NCBI GenBank assembly: GCA_021613535.1
Contig: CP075494.1
Coordinates: 8,742,001-8,806,000 of the forward strand
Direction: 5' to 3'
Source of the DNA: Adineta vaga
Taxonomy: Eukaryota; Rotifera
DNA length: 64,000 bases
This document shows, one piece after another, positions 1 through 19,430 of this stretch (within the stretch, counting starts at the first letter, position 1; the number at the start of each line of letters is the position of its first letter). The notes under the pieces were generated by a model that was given only the letters and a program-made list of their open reading frames with translations, was not told the origin of the DNA and searched no databases. The position numbers and the translations under genes were made by a program.

Positions 1-26
1 TCTCTCATTATCATTTCGTATATCAA

Positions 27-126
27 ATGGTACTTAATTTGAAAATGTTTTGTGGTTCAACAAGAAAATCAAAAAAGAAGGTTGATTTAGGAAGTCAATC
101 TAGACGAACAGATTGGATTTATAACG
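27..126 (+). other. Candidate first coding exon of the GRIP-like gene
   Basis: An ATG at 27 (second one at 45) opens a basic peptide containing STRKSKKKVDLGSQ and ends at a strong donor (gtgagt at 127). It closes in phase 1. The acceptor after 979 needs phase 1 and would join it to the GRIP exon (980-1090) in frame, giving a 1014-residue protein. The polypyrimidine tract at 960-979 is weak, and the frame stays open to the window edge, so this could also be the tail of an exon that starts outside. Confidence 0.4.
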
Positions 127-979
127 GTGAGTTAGATTCTTTTTTTCTTCTTCGAAACCAATGTCAAGAAATGATCCTTGAATGCATTTGATGTTTCAAA
201 GATATGTACCTATCGAATATCTTCTAATTACATTAAGAAAAAATTTATCAAGTTATCTTCTTTTTCTTCATTTTTTTTTGGATACAATCTGAGGTGACAA
301 TTAAGTAATAGTTATATCAAAATCAACCTTTCGATAAGAAAGATTTCTTAGATTAATTAACATAATCAGTCTAGCGAAAGAATTGATCACAAAAGAAAAA
401 ATAAGACTCAAAGTACCTTGACAGTATCATAATAATAATTCTACAAATGATAGATCATTACACAATGTGAGGATTTTACTTCTCTCTAAGCATATGTGTG
501 TGTGTATGTGTATGCATATGCATATGCAATACACTCCAAAGATCAACTCTTTTTCTTCTCGCCTTCTTCGTTTGCATGTCGTTGCATATGTACAAACACA
601 ATTTGATGTATATGTTTGGATAGTGATGGTAATACTTGATAATGTAGTACATTGCAGAACAGCATAGCATGTCGAATGAGTAGTCAGGAAACAGTGTGTT
701 ATCGAACATATAGTGGTTTATATATATATATACGCAATCAAAAAAAATGAGGGAGGGAGAGAGAAAGAATAAGAGAGAGTTCAAAGACAATAAAGAGAAA
801 GAAAAATGCAACGGGGAAAAGAAAACACTCGATGCCAATATAGAAAGACAAGAGAGAAAAAGAAGAGAAAGCGAAATACGTGAAGTGACACTTGTTCTCT
901 TCTTTGTCATATAACCATGAATTGAGCCCGCCTACTACTATTCATTACTGTTGCACCTTTATAAATACGTTAACTAAAG
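127..979 (+). other. Probable large first intron or 5' region of the GRIP-like gene
   Basis: About 850 bp without a supportable gene. It contains a TG/CA-rich stretch near 495-530, an AT run near 720-735 and a purine-rich stretch at 750-880. Reading frames across it are driven by these simple repeats. I see no RNA gene here. Confidence 0.4.
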
Positions 980-987
980 AAGTAAGG

Positions 988-3900
988 ATGAGCTGTGAAA
1001 GTAGTGGTTCAATATGGGATTTAAAACGAGCGATATCAATGTGTAAATGGAGCGCACCTAGTCCAGTACCATTACCACGTAGTAGACAAGGTCTTTCTTT
1101 TTCTCTCTTAATATTTTTCAAGTTAATTATAATTAATATTTTTCTTTATATTTATAGCCATTAAAGGTCAAACGACAATTGAATTGATTAAAAAAGAAGG
1201 TTGTCCACTTGGTTTAACTATCTCAGGTGGTATTGATAAAGATGGAAAACCACGCGTAGCACAATTAAAACCAGGTTCATTAGCGCAAAAAGCGGATGTA
1301 TTAGAAACAGGAGATATTATAATTGGAATTAATGGTGTAAAAACAGCTGGTTTAAAACATGAACAAATTATTGATTTAATAAAACAAGTTGAAGACCAAT
1401 TAACATTAGATATTGAATATGATATTCCTAAATGGCGTATGTTGACAAAGACCTAAATGTTTTCTATTTTATTTTATTTTATTTCTTGTTTAGCTCTACA
1501 TGCTATAAATACAGTTCAAACAAAGACAATTCAAATTCAATTAGAAAAAGAAGGACAAAGTTATGGATTTATTTTACGTGGTGGACATTCGGATGATAAA
1601 AGTCGAACACGACCACTTATTATTACAAAGATACGTCCTCAAGGACCAGCTGATAAGTATGAGATTACTTTTTTTTCTTCTCTTTTATAATTTACAACTC
1701 AATACATGTGTTAATTATTTCTTTTTATGTTCTTTATCTAGAGAAGGAACATTAAAAATTGGTGATCGAGTTTTAGCTATTAATGGAATAAATGTTAGTG
1801 GCGCAACACTAGAAGATGCTCATAATATAATGAGACAATGTCGTGGTACAACATTATTTCTTGTTGAATATGATGTAGCTATTGTTGGTAAGATTCATAG
1901 ATAGTCTTTCTCTTACATGAAGAAAAAATCGAATCGAAAGTGTATCTTTTATTATGATGGATTGTTAAGTATAAAAATTTGATCGAGAAGTTGTTTGATG
2001 AAGGTCACTAGATTTATTGACAGTTATGATATCAATGTGAATAATCGTACTTCAACATCGTCATATATGATGAAAAGCAGAAGTATAAGGTGAACATTTG
2101 GCGTTCATTACGAAACTATTGTTTTTCTTTAACCTTTAAATATGACAGATTTAAGTAGTACGCGGAAATTCATATCGAGAAGTTGATTAACTAGAAAGCA
2201 AAATGAAACTTCGTTTTTTTCTTCGTCTATAGAAAGTGTTAAACATGCTACTGGTCCACTTTTAATTGAAATTGAAAAATCTCTTGGATCTACTATTGGT
2301 ATTAATCTAACTCAAAAATGGATTCGTAGTAATCGTTCAATAATTGTTATTGATAATGTCAAACCAGCTAGTATTGCTGATCGGTAAAGATTTTTATTGC
2401 TTCGAATAATAAGATTTTTTTAAATTTAATAAATATTTAGATGTGGAGCACTTCATAGTGGTGATCAAATTAATGCCATAGATAAAAAATCATTCGATGG
2501 AATCTCATTGATTGAAGCCAATGCTATACTACGAGCATGTACAGGTGATTTTTGTCATATTGAAGTAACACCTGCAAGTGCATTGGCTTCTTTACATATG
2601 ATCGTTGAACAACCACCAAATCGAGGTTTGATTGATTTTCTAATCGAAAACATGGAGTAAGTTGAATAAATTTCTAACTTTTTCAGTTATGATGAATGAT
2701 AATAATCACCCATCATTTTACCGTCCAACAGTACAAATCAATAATACAATGACACGAAATAATTATCATACTCAAAGTCGTAAAACACTTCATAAAACAA
2801 GACAAAATTCGATGAGTAAGATTATAGAAAGATATTTTATGAACTTCTTCAAGATAGATAGAAATCGATTGTAAATAGAAAATTTCGAATGAAACACTTA
2901 TAATCCTAGGTCTTCATTCGTTGAATAATCTATCGAACAAAACATTATCGTTCATTATGAACATGTATAATCTCTATGAATTAGGTAAAATGATATCATA
3001 ATCAAGATTTGCTCGTTGATTTGTATTGTCGTATGTTTTCTCACTTGAAGATGATCTATTTATCACATTATGACATTGAGTTTTGTTTTCTTGAATAATC
3101 TCTTTTTGATTTACTCTTCGAATAGGTTCACTTAATTCATGTTATCAAACATTATTAAGCAATCAAATGTGTCATACAGAAACGATGGAATGTACTCTAC
3201 AAGTTGATACATCAACATCGAATAGAAATTCACCGGATGATGAAGCTATTGGAAGTTTTGGTTTTACACTTCAGAATGGTTCATTTACATCAGATATACT
3301 TTTACAATCACCAATTATTGGATATTTAGCTCCGGGAGGAGTTGCAGAAAGGTAGAATACATTGTTTATCAAGAACGTTCATGAATGTATATAATTGCTG
3401 TTCATTTAGATCTGGTATTCTTCAATTAGGTGATCGTATACTAGCAATTAATGGGCAAGCTTTAGAAGGTATGTCGTTAGAAGATGCTCGATTATTAATT
3501 AAATCATCCAATCAACAAATCCATCTTGATATTGAATTTGATGTTACGGGTATGTTATTCATTCTTCTTCATTTTTCTTCATTTTTCTTTGTTTATTAGA
3601 TTCTGTCATGCTTTCATCTGGAATATGTCAAGTAAAAATGTTACGTAAAACTCTTGATTTAGGTTTATCCGTTACTTGTATGTATCAGATTTATTTCGAA
3701 TATAATTTTTTTCAAAAAGCTTCTCTATTCGAAAAACTAGATTCTCGAACGGAAGATGTTCCAATAATTAGTGATGTCAAACGAGGTAGTATTGCTTATC
3801 GTTGTGGAATGATTCAAGCAGGTGATCATCTTTTATCAATTGATACACATTCATTGCGAGGAAAAAATCTCAATGATATTCATGCATTATTGAAAACTTG

Positions 3901-5340
3901 TGATGATATTGTACGATTACGAATAAAGAAAGATGATATGTATTCGGAAGATAATCTTTGTGAAAATGTTGTTGTTTATAAAGTACAATTACTTCGACAA
4001 GGGTATAGATTTTAGAATAAAACAATGAATATAAAAATGAGAATCTTTGTTCTTTAGTGGTCCGCTTGGTTTAACAATATCGGGTAGTGAAGATGTATTT
4101 CAACCAATTATCGTTTCCGATTTATGTGAAGGTGGACTGGCTGATAGGTAGATTGAAATAAGTTGTATAGTTTAATTGAATTTATTTTGGGTAAATTTAG
4201 AACAAATGCAATCCATATTGGTGATCGAATTTTAGCAATAAATGATGTTAGTCTTCGTGGTAAAGGTCTTAATCAAGCAATTAAATTACTTCAAACAAGT
4301 GGCGATGAAATCACATTGAAAATATCTCGATTACTTCATCCTCAACAAAGTTAATAGATGATTATCACTAGATTCAATAATTATTTACTTTCATTTTTAT
4401 TTTGTAGAAGATTATACACCATCAGTTGATTCAGCAATTGATTCTTGGAGTAGTTCATATACTGATAATCGATTGAGTGAAAATGGTGAAATAGCAACAA
4501 AAGATATTGTTATAAATGAACATCAACATTATCAAATACCAAATCCTAATGCAAATCCTAGTAAATTGATCTGAATGATTTCATTTATAAAAATTTCAAA
4601 TTTCCCTTGTTTCCTTTCGATTCAGGTGATTATGTTCTTAAACATCGAACACATTCAATGTCATCCGTCAATCATTCACGTCCACTTGGGATGAATTCTT
4701 CAAATGGAACTTATCGTACACCACCACCACCAACAGTTAGTCGTTTACGTCAGTCCGATAATGATCGTACAATGTCATGTAGTCTCAATGAGAAAACCAT
4801 GCGAACAAATATTTATGATACAAAATATGATAATTATGCTCGATATAGAACAGCAATTGATACAGTTACATTAGTTCTTAAACGTGATAAACGCATACTT
4901 GATTTTGGTTTTTCAATATCAGATCGTCTTTATGGTACAGGTGTTTATGTAAATAAAATTCGACCAAATGGTCCAGCTGAATCCGAAGGAACATTAATCC
5001 CATGCATGAGAATTTATAAAGTATTTCTTGATTTTCTTTTGCTTTTGGAAGAAACATATCTTCTTTTCACTAGGTCAATAATATCGATGTAACACGTATG
5101 GAATGTAATCAAGTTGTCCCATTATTATCGTCATCACCAGATGATTTAACATTAGTAGTTGGACGACGTCCAGCACCAATGTTTGATGAAACAGATGAAT
5201 TCTATGAAATGGATGAAAATGAAGATGAACATCGATCATCTCTGGTAGCTGATGGATCTCTTAATGACAATGGTAATCCTGTTCTAGATAATAACAACTC
5301 ATTCTCGCTTCATTCACAATCGAAAACAAGTATTATATAA
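988..5340 (+). CDS. GRIP1: GRIP-like scaffold protein with seven PDZ domains
   Basis: Cytoplasmic adaptor of the glutamate receptor-interacting protein family, which binds C-termini of receptors and transport cargo through PDZ domains. Exons: 988-1090, 1158-1436, 1494-1656, 1742-1887, 2233-2383, 2441-2625, 2687-2815, 3126-3351, 3410-3549, 3600-3677, 3720-4002, 4058-4147, 4201-4349, 4408-4560, 4626-5020, 5074-5340. They join in frame to 978 residues from the ATG at 988. Seven PDZ domains lie near residues 40-125, 135-225, 240-325, 400-505, 510-620, 625-705 and 835-920. Their ligand loops read PLGL, YGFI, TIGI, FGFT, LGLS, PLGL and FGFS. PDZ1 carries TIELIKKEG and [11 protein letters not shown], and PDZ6 carries GPLGLTISG and [11 protein letters not shown], both close to vertebrate GRIP1/2. 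Domain number and spacing (3+3+1) match the family. A vertebrate-style GRIP1 versus GRIP2 choice is not possible. An upstream coding exon at 27-126 may extend the N-terminus. Confidence 0.9.
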
Positions 5341-5452
5341 ACATCGATCCAACAGCATGTTCATCTAGTCAATGAAGACAAACAAAACCTATTCTCCTAT
5401 TTGTACAGTTTTTTTCTCTAAAGCATACACTCATATATATATATAAAATATA

Positions 5453-5458
5453 AATAAA
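5453..5458 (+). terminator. Poly(A) signal of the GRIP-like gene
   Basis: AATAAA lies 113 bp after the GRIP stop codon and 5 bp before the stop codon of the convergent CxxC gene at 5463. Cleavage 15-25 bp downstream would make the GRIP 3' end overlap the coding end of its neighbour. Confidence 0.5.
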
Positions 5459-5462
5459 GATT

Positions 5463-6832
5463 TTAATTGGTTTTATTGCTTGATGTATACAACCATTCAT
5501 AATTTTCAAGAAAATGTTCCGTTTCATAAGAATAGGTACATTGCCAAGAATAAGTTCGTTCTTGAATTGGAATATTTTGTCGTTGTTGTTCGAGATATTG
5601 AAAAAGTAAAGTGTAAAAACATGAATCACATGTTAATGCTAAACGTTGATTATCATATAACTGTTCATGAAGATTGCGATTTTCATTCGAAGATTTTAAT
5701 AGAAATGGAAAATGTTCTGTTTCTAATAATTTAATTTCACAATCAACGAAATCAATTCGACAACGACACAGATAACATTGTGGTCGTGGACGACGATAAG
5801 TTTTTGTTTGACTTTTATATTGATCCATTAAATTATAATAACATAATGTACAAACATCAATTTGAGGAGAAGAAAGAAAATCAAATTCAGTTTTAAATAT
5901 AGTATAGAGTGTATCATGAGGTTTGATAGATAAACATAAATGACATGAATTGTAAGTTTTTTGTTTCGAAGATGATATTAGCGAAGTATAATCGACAAGA
6001 AAACGTGAATGGATTGATGCTAAATACGAATCTAATGAGGAGATTTCGTCACTTAAATGAAGATCAACAGAACTAAAATGAGAAGAAATTAGCAGAATTA
6101 TCTGTGGATCAATTATTTCTCTTTGGAAATCTAGGAACTAAAACTATTACGCCATGGTTAATAAGGATACTTACAAGTTTGATCTAGTAGACGTTGTTTT
6201 ACGCAATGGTGGAGGTGCAGTTTGTAAGGATTGTTGTGTTGGTTCATTAGTTTTAGTCATCATCAATTGTGGACTAACAGATGAACGTACCACTTCTTTT
6301 GATATTTCTTTAACTAAATAAAAGACATGGATCAATTAAGATTTTTTGTTTTTATTTAACTTTACCAATAAGTTTTTCTTGTTCCTTTGTTGAATTTAAT
6401 GAAATTTTCGTTGACCATTCATTATTATTATAACATGAACCTGTTGATCGAAAAAATCCTTTGAAAAAGAAATTATTTGATGTATGATGGAGTTCGCGTT
6501 GTTTATCCAACAGTAAACCACATAGATGGCATGCACGAATAAAATGAGTATTGTCATTGACTAATGCAGCACCAGGTGCTGGAGGCAAATAACGTAAAAA
6601 ACTATAACCATGCTTATCAATTGATAATGATCTTGTTCGACCTAAATAACCACATAGATGACATACGGTTCCATCAACCGATGTATTCGTTGTTACTGGT
6701 GGAACAATTGATGGTCGAATAGATCCAATTGATTTTCGTGCACGTTTCTAAAATGATAAGAAAATATTTGATCTGTCAATGCTAAGATGATGAAATATAT
6801 ATATTTACTTGAATATTAGCTGTTATCGGCAT
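5463..6832 (-). CDS. Cysteine-rich protein with six CxxC knuckles, unknown family
   Basis: Exons on the minus strand: 6832-6809, 6747-6366, 6313-6175, 6072-5463. They sum to 1155 nt, exactly 384 residues plus stop. CxxC pairs occur near residues 37, 82, 226, 257, 282 and 331. They group into three units of the form C-x2-C, 27-45 residues, C-x2-C, with a hydrophobic patch such as FPFL or FLRYL between and an L-x2-Q-like tail after the second pair. Unit 1 also has PPAPGAALV. This suggests three related zinc-binding modules separated by a Ser/Thr/Pro-rich linker (residues 135-225). There is no signal peptide or membrane helix. I do not recognise the family. The minus-strand ATG at 6832 is the first Met, but the frame remains open a little further upstream. 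Confidence 0.75.
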
Positions 6833-8560
6833 TGTAATCAATCCAGATGTAGTAATGCTGTTCTTGCGAATGATGAAGAAAGTCAAATGAACAACAAACA
6901 GTAGTAACACACTCCTGTTGTTGTCGTCGTCGTTGCCCCATCTGTCTTCCGTCACTCATTCATACACGCGCGCTCTCTCTCTCATATATATATATACGTA
7001 CGCAGCCGGCGATTGTTGGGCTTTCTTTCTTTCTTTTTCTTACACGAGAACAAGGGACTATGGTAGAGTAGTAAGAAGAAAAATGATGCTTTTTCTCTTT
7101 TTTTACTCTTATGCTCGGGCATGAGAACGAAGAAACATCACCAGATGGGCCTTATGTCTATTACTTTCTATTTCTTTCTCTGTTATATATCTTATGTTAC
7201 ATGCAACAGCTGGGACAAAAAAAGCAGCATTGACGTTTCTTCTTCTTCTTCTTCGTTTTGATTCATACCAGACAAATATAAATAAAGAAACAACTAAGGT
7301 GTTACATTTTAGTTCTACGAGAAGTAACTAAGACAATGCCAACAATGATTACGATCAACTCTTTATTTTGTTGATGAGAGTAAAATTGTAGATGGCATGT
7401 GTTTCAATCGTACACATTTTAAAATCAATTCACTTTTATTTTGGATACATAAAATTAATTAAAAGTTTGTCATCTTGTCAAACAAGGTATCGAATTACCA
7501 ACATCATTATAGATTAGAAAATGTTCAAAAACTAAGTTTGAAAATAAGCCTGCATTATAATACAAATAATTACACATCATTTTTTATATTCGAACTTCAT
7601 ACAGAGATATCGTTGATCATCATGTTGATAGAATCAAGCACGGTTTACATCTCTTTCTATGAACTAGAACCGTATTAGAATAAATGTGATGAAAACTTTT
7701 TTATTTGCTCGAAGCAATCAATATATTACTTGGCATTCTTTATATTAAGTCACAAGATTAGCTTTTTTTCCCGGAATATAGAATTGCTTGATAAAATTAA
7801 AAATCATTATTCAGAGCTTTTTTGAAACAAACTTATTTATACACGATAGAGATCATTTGTATCACTGTCACACATCCAGGAAATAGAATGAGAATATATA
7901 AGAAACAAGACAGAATGCAATACGAGATGGAAAACAAAAATGTTGGGAAATGAAATCATTTCCTACGTTTCTGATTCTTGAAGTATGTGATACTATATGT
8001 GAAAGAAAAGCGAGATTTCTTTTTATGAGATTCCGTTTTTGCTCGGTAATCTTTACCGAAGAAAATCCAATCTAAAACCTTTTTCCAATTGCGTGTTAAA
8101 CAATAGAAATATTGAGAAAATGATATGCATTAAGCAAACTTCCGTATTTTTTTCATGCGTTCGATTGAGCATTCGAAAAGTTTTCTCAAGATAAGAAATG
8201 ACATATTTCGACACAATTCATTGTTTGTAAACAAAAAATAGTTGAGAACATCTTTATTGACAGAAAACATTGCACTTTTACCATATAGTCGTTACATATG
8301 ATATTTATTTACCAAAACTCAATGATTGATAAATATAAATTTGTAGAAAAGTTGTTTGATTCTTTACTTTCATTTTTGACATTAATAAACATGTTTTTCT
8401 CTCAAAGACTTAAAGATTCTAGCCTCGGGCGAATTGATTAGAATATCGATCAAATAATTGTGTCGGAGATTATTTCCTAAATTTGATGTTTTTCGAACAG
8501 TCGGATCTATTATATAAAGCTTAAAGTCATGACGAAGTAAATGTTAACTGTCATCATGTA
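6833..8560. other. Intergenic region between divergent genes, no gene seen
   Basis: Separates the starts of the CxxC gene (-) and the AHCYL gene (+). It holds pyrimidine runs around 6970-7060 and 7235-7255 but no coding pattern, RNA gene or repeat family I can support. The 5' regulatory regions of both genes should lie here. Confidence 0.5.
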
Positions 8561-8576
8561 CGTGCGAGAAAGGACG

Positions 8577-8704
8577 TATAAAAACCAATTCGATGGTTTT
8601 CTCACAAGAAAGCAGTTGTCAAAGATCGAGGGAGAGAGAGAGAGATATTTTCCTATACTGATAATAAAATCTTGCTACTGTTAGCACTCTGAATATCATG
8701 CAGA
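8577..8704 (+). promoter_or_regulatory. Candidate TATA promoter and untranslated first exon of the AHCYL gene
   Basis: TATAAAA at 8577-8583 is followed about 25 bp later by an initiator-like TCTCACA and a GA-repeat leader (8630-8645). A donor-like GTAAAT sits at 8705. The first AHCYL coding exon begins right behind an acceptor (ag at 9265-9266), so an upstream untranslated exon is required for that isoform, and this segment fits. There is no transcript evidence. Confidence 0.35.
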
Positions 8705-9267
8705 GTAAATGGATGAGATCGATATTAGTTTAAAAAAGATCTTTGTTTGTGTGGATAAATAAACTCGATATCTTTGTTATTTATTTCTTATTTTCTATTG
8801 TATGTTAGAATATCAATTATTTTTTCTTCGATAAAAATTTACATTTATCCCATTTCTTATTTTTTCTTCTTCCTGTATTCATTATTTACTATTCATCTAT
8901 CGTTTTAATTGACTTTTATGATAATAAATCTTCTAGATAGTCAAAATTTCTTCATGAGATAGTTTTTCATCAAAGGAAGAAAGATTAAAAAAATAACTAA
9001 AGATTTTCTTTCTTCATTCATCAGTTTAATTTGACGAGAAACAGGAAATACCAATAAGTCATAAAAATGAATTATCTTTTACTGATGTGCTTGTTTTTCT
9101 TCACAGTAAACTCATCCAATAAGCTTTTATTTGATGACAACAACCACAAAAAGCGTACTAGAACATCGTGAATGTCTTCCAGATGTTAATAAAAATTCAT
9201 GTTCTCGTTCGAGAACTATCGTTAGAATATTTTCTCTTAACATTTTCAATTTCTGTTTTCTTTTAGT

Positions 9268-15899
<6,632 letters not shown>

Positions 15900-17087
15900 A
15901 TATGTCTATGATCGAATTAATAATCAATATTATTGTCTTGGCTAAGATTTTTCTTTTTCTTCTTTTGTGTAAATCACTGTAGAATGAATGTTTTCAATCA
16001 ATAATGAAGAATTTATTTTCTGTATGTTTAAGATCAGTGACTTTTTTTTCGAGAATGTTTAGTTTTGAATGTGGTTGTTTACAATTTTATGCGTCATGTT
16101 TATTAGTTTCCTCTGTAAAGTCTTGTTTATTTTTCTATAATAAACATTTAGAAACGGCGAAGAACATCTCAGCTTCAATAGACACATCAAAGTGTATTTA
16201 GATGTTTGATTTCAAAGCTTGTTAAATAAGAAGATCATTTCATCTTTATTAATATGAGAAAGAGAAAATGCCTGGAAGATACATGTATTAGAGTTTCATG
16301 CCTGTCACATTCCTCGAGCAGATAGATACAAATAGAAATTTTTGTTATTATTTTGTATAATGAAGTAAAAGTATCTGTTTTGTTTCTTGAGGATAATTAT
16401 TTGTTAGACAAGCAGTGTTCTATTATCGTTTGCTAATAAACAATACATATGTGTTAACTATCACTTCTCAAATAACATTCGATTAATTAAAAATATCACA
16501 TATTTTTTTAGACAAACTTCATCATACATTGGTCTTTTTTTGTTATCAATAATAAAAAATACTTTATCAAAGTCGTATGATTTAATAAATAGGTCCTTCT
16601 CTCCTATTTGTTTCTAGCTGAATAGGCCTTGAAAGGCAAGTATACACATATACCTGTATACATACACTCGAAAATGCCTCTGCACATCCATTGTGTTCTA
16701 CTACTTCTCATTTTTTTTTGTGTCGTTGTTCTTCGCCTCTGTTCCTTGCATAAGAGAGACGAACATATAATGCATGCACAGTTATAGTACGGACGAGAGT
16801 GATAGATGAAGAAACATGGCCCTTTTTTTCTTTGCGACCGTTTTTTTTCTCTCTATGCCAACATCTATTTTTTTTCTTCTCCCTCTCCCTCTCTCTCTCT
16901 CTCTCGCTTTCTTCGTATGGAAAAGAAAAGAAGCGTCAAACATGGTTGCAAACCACAAGAAATATGACGTATGTTGCGTATAGAAATAAAAAACGAGAAG
17001 GAATCCTTTTTTTTCTTAGAATTCTGAACTTTTAATGAAAAGTTTGATTTTCTTACATTCTAGATGAACTTTACTTGATAAGAACAA
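15900..17087. other. Intergenic region, AHCYL 3' end to innexin
   Basis: AT-rich, with a (TC)n run at 16879-16906 and homopolymer T runs. The open frames at 16004-16201 and 16799-17035 look like chance frames in low-complexity sequence. An acceptor-like ag at 17062-17063, just before the innexin ATG, hints at a spliced innexin leader. Confidence 0.5.
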
Positions 17088-19430
17088 ATGGTCGATCTAC
17101 TTTATATTGTCACATTTGTACCAACTATTCTACTATCAGCACTTCGATCAGATGACGATACATTCGATAAAATAAATTATAAATATACAGTTGCTTTATT
17201 AGTTCTTTTTGCAACGATAATAGCAACGAAACAATTTGATGATGAGAGAATTGAATGTTGGAATCGAGCAAATTTTATAAAACCATATGTACAATATACA
17301 AATCAGATCTGTTATATATCGTCAACATATTATATCGATAAAAATCAAACAATTCCAGAAGATATTCACAAACGGTGAGAAGATATTGATTCGTTTACTT
17401 TTTGATTGTTAGTTAAAAACAAATGATATTATGTATTCATAACGAGTTTGTCTTTATCTTTAGTACGAGTTTAATTTAACGCTTATATGCATTTGTCTAC
17501 CATGAAGCGTTAAAATGTTTCTTGTTAGAATAATGATTACGAACGATTTATGCAGCTATTTTGATAATTTCTTTGAAAAGGATTCTTCTCATGATATGTC
17601 AATGAGAAAAAATTGGAGAAAAATTGTGATTTCCTAGTATTTACTTTTTTTTTCTTTCATTCTACTTATATAATTTTTCTCCGATATGCAAATAATATTT
17701 AAGTAACAGTTATTATAGGGTTTTTTTGTTAAGCAATATGTTTGTAAAAGTCTTCATGAAATATTTTATTTTGTAATGCATATATTCGATCAAATAGAAG
17801 AAAAAGTTCTTCTCTAAACGTCCATTTAACCTTTGACCGCAAAAATGTGATAGAACGTGGTCAAAGACATTTCAATTCGTATTTTATTTCCTTCAGAACT
17901 AAGCTGAACTTTCCTCATATAAATGATGCAGGCTTATCATATTGTTAGATGTATTTTTGGTAAATGTCAATATGTGTATTTCTCTTCTTATCTGTAACGT
18001 AATCGTGATGTTGAAATTGATCGATAAGATAGATATGTATGTGTGGCATTGAATAAATATAAACAATAAAATAAGTAGAATATGCACTGGGGATTTACTT
18101 CGTTTTATCAGAAAGTGAACATAATTCATGATTATGGTCTATCTTTCATTTATCTATTTCTTTTCTCAGTTACTTTATATTTATGATTATTGTTATAGGA
18201 TGGATAGGAAATTAAACTATTATCAATGGACTCCATTTATATTATTACTAATGGCATTGTTTTTCTACCTTCCACGTTTGATTTGGCGTACATTAAGTAT
18301 TCGTTCTGGTATTGATCTGTTGGATATTGTTGAAACTGCTGATGATACGAGAAAAATGGAGAAATTTGATGAGCGTGAAGAATTACTTAACTATATTGTC
18401 GATACAATAGATATGTATGTTGATGATTCTCGTCGACAAAATGATGCTGAAACGCGACAAGCAACATTATTACAAACAGTATTTCAATGTCTTTGTTGTA
18501 TGACAGGAAAATTTTTAGGAAATTACTTTATAGGACTTTATATGTTTATCAAGTAATTAAAATTACTTAATCATCGATTTGTTGAATCAACTCTTCTCTC
18601 TCTCTGTGCTTTAGAGTGTGGTATATCATCAATGTTATGGGTCAAATTTTGTTGTTAAATATATTTCTTGGTATAAGTTTTTTACAATTTGGTTTTGAAA
18701 GTATTAAACTATTTCGTTTTGGACTTAATCAACCTGAATCAAAGTATTTTCCTCGAGAAACTTTCTGTGATTTTGAAGTTCGAGAACCACTAAGAGGTGA
18801 AAAACCATTACAAAGAATTACTGTCCAATGTGTTCTAACGGTTAACTTATTTAATCAAGTAAACTACTGCTAAAATTAAAATAAAAGTTCATTAATTGTT
18901 GTTTCTTTTAGCAAACTTTCACGTTAATATGGATATGGCTTATTTGTGTCTTGTCTTTAAATGTTTATTCATTGTGTGTTTGGATTGGACGTCTTGCATT
19001 CTTTAGTCCACGATATAAATATGTTTTTACACGTATAACACGTATATCACGTCCAGAAATTCCACGTCTCCGTTATGATTTTAAACATGCTAAACGTGAC
19101 CTTGGCGATACTGTTCATACATCACTTATTGAAGCGTTCATTCTGAATTATTTAGAACCAGATGGATTCTTTATTATACGAATGTTAAGTGTTAACGTAT
19201 CTGATTTTATTGTACAAGAAATTCTTGAACAATTATGGGGTCGTTTTGCAATACGATATGGAGATAAATATGCGATAAAGGCTGAAGACGATTATTTTAG
19301 TAATAGAAAAGATTTTCGACACCTTCTATCAGAAGCGTCCCATCATCCACCTTTATTAAGTGGTGTTCAACCACAAAGCAGTACAACGGGTACAAAAGGA
19401 AATCCAGTTACAACTCAAGAACAAGTCTAG
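17088..19430 (+). CDS. Innexin (gap-junction / hemichannel subunit)
   Basis: Four-pass membrane protein forming invertebrate gap junctions. Exons 17088-17374, 18199-18552, 18615-18858 and 18912-19430 sum to 1404 nt (467 residues). The first membrane helix is near residues 31-50. Extracellular loop 1 has two Cys (C57 in ECW and a second about 18 residues later). The family signature YYQW is followed by TPFILLLMALFFYLPRLIW at the start of helix 2. Extracellular loop 2 has FCDFEVRE and VQCVLTVN with its two Cys, and helix 4 has the FTLIWIWLICVLSLNVYS stretch. The first intron (824 bp) is much longer than the others. The cytoplasmic tail ends Ser/Thr/Gln-rich. Which innexin paralogue this is cannot be told. 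Confidence 0.92.
17375..18198 (+). other. Long first intron of the innexin gene
   Basis: 824 bp between phase-2 exon ends, AT-rich, with no coding or RNA feature I can support. Its size stands out against the 53-62 bp introns in the rest of the gene, so it is a possible place for regulatory sequence. Confidence 0.6.

Noticed and set aside
476-910. 144-codon minus-strand frame rich in Leu/Phe/Ser and His-Thr repeats
   Set aside because: Composition follows the purine-rich strand and a TG/CA repeat; no domain, and it overlaps the GRIP 5' region.
2651-2660. Strong GTAAGT donor at 2657 as the end of a GRIP exon
   Set aside because: It would join the next exon out of frame with an early stop; the donor at 2626 keeps the frame.
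6918-7124. Plus-strand frame of 68 codons
   Set aside because: Built on TCTC and TATA low-complexity sequence, no recognisable feature.
16004-16201. 65-codon frame after the AHCYL stop
   Set aside because: Lies in the expected 3' untranslated region and shows no domain.
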